Shown here: positions 12,815 to 15,513 of the stretch, one piece after another
Layout: each line of letters starts with the position of its first letter
Numbering within the stretch: position 1 is the stretch's first letter
NCBI GenBank assembly: GCA_002440045.1
Contig: DJRI01000140.1
Span: forward strand, 1,418-16,930
Length of the DNA stretch: 15,513 nucleotides
Source: Ruminococcaceae bacterium UBA6364
GTDB lineage: Bacteria; Bacillota; Clostridia; Oscillospirales; Acutalibacteraceae
Reading direction: 5' to 3'
Position numbers and translations under genes: made by a program
Notes under the pieces: generated by a model
The model's database searches: none
Told to the model about the DNA's origin: nothing
Seen by the model: the letters and a program-made list of their open reading frames with translations, nothing else

Positions 12815-14446
12815 ATGGGTTTTGATGATTTAACTTGGCTTTGCGGAAAAGAAGCCGACTTTGACATGGACGGCAAAGTCAGTTTTTCAGAATATCTGAT
12901 GGAAACGGAAATGAACGAACGCATCTTCGGCAAACACGATGATGACGATGACATTCCCTCTTTTGACTTTTCTCCCACCGCATTCAGCAATAGCTTTACG
13001 GATGACGGTTCGGACGATGACTTCAATAGCTTTGACGACGGTTCAGACGATGACTTCGACAGCTTTGACGGCAGCTTTAGCTACGGTTTGGACAACAGCT
13101 TTGACGAAGAGGGCGAAACGCCCGCAGAAGAAATTGAAGCTTCGGACAAAGAGAGCGAACCCGAAAGTTATTACGCCTACCTACGCAGAATGCAGCCCGT
13201 TTTGGCAGAAGCGGTATATAACCAATTCCCCGCGGTTCCCGAAAACTTCACAAAGCAAGAGGTTGACGATGATTTGCTCCGTGTTCTCATAGAAGTATAC
13301 TACTTCGACAAAGCCATGGGGCTTAAAATGCTTGTCTGGATTGTTGAAAATTTCAGAGAAGCCGTTTGCAAAGGTGCCTTTGACACCGAAAGTATAATAG
13401 GCTCAATGTTTTATCGCGACGAAAAGACCGATGACGACGTGATTTTAAAATATATTTACGAGCACCCCGAATTTGAAAAAATCGTCCTCGGCGAACAATT
13501 CGAGTCTTCAACAACAGGGATTTATTGGGCTACTGACAAATACTGTTATTATCTTTGCAAAAAGCACGATGTTGACAGAATAATAACTGTTTACCGCCTG
13601 GTGTGCAACAACCCGAATATAGACAAGACTGAATATCCGAAAGAAAAGTTAATAGACTCTATTATTTTTGCGTTCAATATAAAAGGCGTACGCTACGCCG
13701 ATAAAAAGCTTTACGATTTTTTCAAGGAAGAGATAGAATCCGTCGGCAAACCGATAATTGTCAATAATCTTACGAAAAAATTGAACGGTGAAGAAAACGG
13801 CAAGCCGTTCTTCAACAAAAACGCCAACGGTACGCTCAGATGCATTTATGCCGACGACGACAACGAAATTGCGCCGGTAAATTCGGCAAACAATAAAGAA
13901 AGCGACGATAAAAAAGCAGAAGCCGCAAAATCTGCCGCCGACGAAAAGAACGACGATTCCGAAGATGGCGGAGATTCTGAAGCGGAGCGTGACATTCCGC
14001 TGTCCGTTGCTGTAAAAATTTCGGATTTGCAGAACCGCCTCAAAGAAGCCGAAAGAAAAATCACGTTTCTTATGAATATGCTCGGCGTGGCAGAAGTTGA
14101 TTCTGCGCCGTCATTTATTTACAAAGCACCGCAGCCGACCACAACGCCGCAAAACGAGAACGATATTTTTGTTACGAATACTCCTGTTGCGGGAAGCAAA
14201 TATTCCGATAAAGACACCGTTCAAAGTGTGAAAGAGGGTGACATTGTGACGTTTTTGCCGGAGCCCGAAAACACATATGACAAAAACGCCGTTCTTGTTC
14301 TTGATAAAGAAGGGCGAAAGCTCGGGTATCTTCCAAAAAGAGTGAACAAAAAGCTTCTGAAAGATGCTGTTTACGGAACGGTCAGCCGCGCTTTGGGCGA
14401 CCAAATGTTTATAGCGATTGACGTGTGGAAAAAAGCAAATACATAA
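12815..14446 (+). CDS. Mosaic protein: EF-hand-like loop, acidic repeats, coiled coil, C-terminal HIRAN domain
   Basis: A 543-aa protein with an unusual layout. Residues 15-26 (DFDMDGKVSFSE) fit a canonical EF-hand calcium loop, with D15, D17, D19, S23 and E26 in the ligand positions. Residues about 41-115 are a strongly acidic, Ser/Phe-rich linker with a tandem repeat. A mostly helical region (about 118-335) that I do not recognise follows, then a charged low-complexity stretch (350-395), a short coiled coil (about 398-424, SDLQNRLKEAERKITFL) and a HIRAN domain (about 456-540: VAGSKY, GDIVTFLPEPENTYDKNAVLVL, GYLPKRVNKKL). HIRAN domains bind DNA ends, notably single-stranded 3' ends in HLTF. 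There is no signal peptide. It stands alone under its own promoter. A role in DNA processing is plausible but not shown. Confidence 0.8.
   Translation: MGFDDLTWLCGKEADFDMDGKVSFSEYLMETEMNERIFGKHDDDDDIPSFDFSPTAFSNSFTDDGSDDDFNSFDDGSDDDFDSFDGSFSYGLDNSFDEEGETPAEEIEASDKESEPESYYAYLRRMQPVLAEAVYNQFPAVPENFTKQEVDDDLLRVLIEVYYFDKAMGLKMLVWIVENFREAVCKGAFDTESIIGSMFYRDEKTDDDVILKYIYEHPEFEKIVLGEQFESSTTGIYWATDKYCYYLCKKHDVDRIITVYRLVCNNPNIDKTEYPKEKLIDSIIFAFNIKGVRYADKKLYDFFKEEIESVGKPIIVNNLTKKLNGEENGKPFFNKNANGTLRCIYADDDNEIAPVNSANNKESDDKKAEAAKSAADEKNDDSEDGGDSEAERDIPLSVAVKISDLQNRLKEAERKITFLMNMLGVAEVDSAPSFIYKAPQPTTTPQNENDIFVTNTPVAGSKYSDKDTVQSVKEGDIVTFLPEPENTYDKNAVLVLDKEGRKLGYLPKRVNKKLLKDAVYGTVSRALGDQMFIAIDVWKKANT
13001..13078 (+). 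repeat. In-gene tandem repeat encoding the acidic linker
   Basis: Two 33-base units (13001-13033 and 13034-13066) differ at only a few positions and are followed by a partial unit (13067-13078). Each encodes a DDGSDDDFxSF peptide. The length keeps the frame, so copy number could change without breaking the gene. Confidence 0.75.
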
Positions 14447-14482
14447 TTTGCAAGTCCGCAGCGCAAGAATGTGTTATCCATA

Positions 14483-14620
14483 TTGTCGCTGAACGTATAT
14501 CAAAAAAACACACGCGCAATAAAGTTTTATAAAAGAGAAGGTTTTGAAATCCGGTGCGAGGGCTTTGACATCACTGCCGGCGAAAAGGACTATCTAATGA
14601 TGTGGCAGAAGCGGCATTAG
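14483..14620 (+). pseudogene. C-terminal remnant of a GNAT acetyltransferase
   Basis: The frame LSLNVYQKNTRAIKFYKREG (from 14483) through DYLMMWQKRH and TAG (14618-14620) is the C-terminal motif B region of a GNAT enzyme, a different family member from the intact one at 12195. No start codon with a ribosome binding site and no motif A precede it. The open frame begins right after the HIRAN gene stop (14444-14446) and is in the same frame as that gene, so only that one TAA separates them. It is most likely the leftover of a deletion that removed the N-terminal part. A read-through fusion is possible but unlikely. Confidence 0.7.
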
Positions 14621-14660
14621 CTGTGTCGAAATATCCCATAATCCAAGGCAATAACGAGGA

Positions 14661-14690
14661 CTGTAAAAGGTTTTTTACAGCCCCATTTTT
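14661..14690 (+). terminator. Rho-independent terminator
   Basis: Perfect arms ctgtaaaa (14661-14668) and ttttacag (14673-14680) with a 4-base loop, followed by ccccaTTTTT. It ends transcription from the HIRAN gene and the GNAT remnant. Confidence 0.75.
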
Positions 14691-14783
14691 CATTATTAAG
14701 TGAACAACTGCAAAAAATGTGTTAAAATACAAAAAATATTGAGATATTCCCTTTTAAAACCGTAGTATAAAGTTGAGACGGAA

Positions 14784-14832
14784 AGGAGTAAACCAACAGT
14801 CGGTTTACTCCTCATAAAAAAAGAGATATAAT
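14784..14832 (+). promoter_or_regulatory. Promoter of the XRE gene with an overlapping inverted repeat
   Basis: TTTACT (14804-14809), 17 bases, TATAAT (14827-14832). A perfect 11-bp inverted repeat aggagtaaacc (14784-14794) / ggtttactcct (14802-14812) with a 7-base centre includes the -35. No T-run follows on either strand, so it is more likely an operator, perhaps for the XRE protein itself, than a terminator. Confidence 0.65.
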
Positions 14833-14854
14833 TAAAGATGGAAGGAGGGAAAAG

Positions 14855-15079
14855 ATGGATGCTAAGAAAACCGGTAAGTATATTTGTGAGAAGCGGAAAA
14901 AACAGGGTTTGTCTCAAAAGGGACTGGCGAGCAAACTAAATATTACGGATAAAGCCGTTAGCAAATGGGAACGTGGCATATCTTTTCCCGATATTTCAAT
15001 GCTAATACCCATTTCAAAAGTATTGGAAATTAGCTTATATGACCTATTAACAGGAGGTGAAGATGATGAACAGAAATGA
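14855..15079 (+). CDS. XRE-family (Cro/C1-type) regulator
   Basis: A 74-aa helix-turn-helix protein, essentially one HTH_3 domain (about 6-66): GKYICEKRKKQGLSQKGLASKLN forms the first helices, ITDKAVSKWERGISFPD the recognition helix, and LEISLYDLLTGGE the family's closing helix. The C-terminus is short and acidic (EDDEQK), with no separate sensing domain. The ATG is 6 bases after AAGGAGG (14842-14848). It overlaps the next gene by 17 bases, so the two are translationally coupled; in such pairs the partner often carries the membrane part of the system. Autoregulation through the inverted repeat at its promoter is plausible. Confidence 0.9.
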   Translation: MDAKKTGKYICEKRKKQGLSQKGLASKLNITDKAVSKWERGISFPDISMLIPISKVLEISLYDLLTGGEDDEQK

Positions 15080-15503
15080 CGCTGAGTCTATTATTAAAAA
15101 TACAATCGAGTATGCAAATAATGAAATAGAGAAAAACAAGAAAAGGAGTCGTAGAATTGTTGTTGCGGCACTTGTTTCCGTAATTCTTATTACTGTGCTT
15201 CTCGGAAGCTGTTTAATATCATATGCCAAATATAATACAAGAAATCCATTTTCTGTTGTCAGTGGCTATTTTCAAATTACTGTTTTAGATAAGGAATATG
15301 TCGAAATTCAAAATTCGCCAAAAGTAGTTCTAGCTCAGCCAAATGGTGAGATTTTTATAAATTATATGGAATCACGTGGTTTTATAGAGGTTGAAGATGA
15401 GCGAATGGGCGCAATGCTAGTTTTTACAAACGGTGAAGAAAAAGAGTTGATTTTCTATTCTGTAAATGGGTATTATTCAAAATGGTGTTGGGAGACTTCT
15501 TAA
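15063..15503 (+). CDS. Single-pass membrane protein coupled to the XRE regulator
   Basis: A 146-aa protein, complete within the window, that I do not recognise. The N-terminal part (about 1-28) is hydrophilic and lysine/arginine-rich up to KKRSRR. One membrane segment (about 31-55, VVAALVSVILITVLLGSCLI) follows, and then an outside domain of about 90 residues rich in beta-type and aromatic residues. By the positive-inside rule the N-terminus is cytoplasmic. LLGSC within the segment resembles a lipobox, although the long N-terminal part is unusual for a lipoprotein. Two start codons, 15063 and 15066, follow AGGAGG (15052-15057) with 5 or 8 bases. The GTG at 15057 overlaps the ribosome binding site. 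It overlaps the XRE gene in another frame and presumably works with it. Confidence 0.75.
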   Translation: MMNRNDAESIIKNTIEYANNEIEKNKKRSRRIVVAALVSVILITVLLGSCLISYAKYNTRNPFSVVSGYFQITVLDKEYVEIQNSPKVVLAQPNGEIFINYMESRGFIEVEDERMGAMLVFTNGEEKELIFYSVNGYYSKWCWETS

Positions 15504-15513
15504 AATCTTGTGT

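Noticed and set aside
14624..14630. Single TGTCGAA (perfect 0A box) after the GNAT remnant
   Set aside because: It lies alone between a stop codon and a terminator, not near a promoter, and a 7-mer is expected by chance.

Overview
The window reads as a chromosomal segment of a low-to-moderate GC member of the Clostridia, most likely of the Oscillospirales/Ruminococcaceae type. This rests on a Spo0A-family regulator with TGTCGAA boxes, a sufCBDSU operon with a SufU-type scaffold, strong GGAGG ribosome binding sites and consensus sigma-A promoters, often with an extended -10 TGn. The lineage is inferred from gene content, not from a marker-gene comparison.

Left end (1-1590): a tRNA-Ser(CGA) gene lies on the minus strand. 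Its last 17-18 bases are repeated about 1.2 kb downstream (288-305). Between the two copies lie an AT-rich class I methyltransferase gene with its own promoter and terminator, several short palindromes and a misplaced T-arm fragment. This looks like a small integrated or decayed element at a tRNA 3' end, but no integrase is present.

Spo0A region (1748-4121): a 267-aa Spo0A-like response regulator is followed by a 57-aa orphan small gene. It is divergent from a calcineurin-type metallophosphoesterase. The shared upstream region carries tandem TTCGACA boxes at 10-bp spacing, which match Spo0A boxes.

Repair and regulator region (4212-7071): an O6-methylguanine-DNA methyltransferase with a downstream hypothetical gene; a compact unit that is either a 29-aa small protein or a structured RNA; an HxlR regulator with a candidate operator; and an AraC regulator with a GyrI-like ligand-binding domain. 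That regulator has a near-ideal internal ribosome binding site and ATG at its domain boundary.

SUF operon (7144-11875, minus strand): sufC-sufB-sufD-sufS-sufU, tightly packed, for iron-sulfur cluster assembly. Its promoter is a perfect TTGACA-N17-TATAAT overlapped by two tandem palindromic operators built on GGTAGG, probably for an Rrf2/IscR-type repressor encoded elsewhere.

Right end (12195-15503, plus strand): a GNAT acetyltransferase; a mosaic 543-aa protein with an EF-hand-like loop, acidic repeats, a helical region, a coiled coil and a C-terminal HIRAN domain; a GNAT pseudogene fragment; and an XRE regulator whose gene overlaps a single-pass membrane protein gene.

The most unusual items are the phased Spo0A box array, the EF-hand/HIRAN protein, the internal start in the AraC-GyrI gene, the 29-aa/RNA unit and the tRNA-bounded methyltransferase. 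No CRISPR array, transposase, phage structural gene or rRNA was seen.
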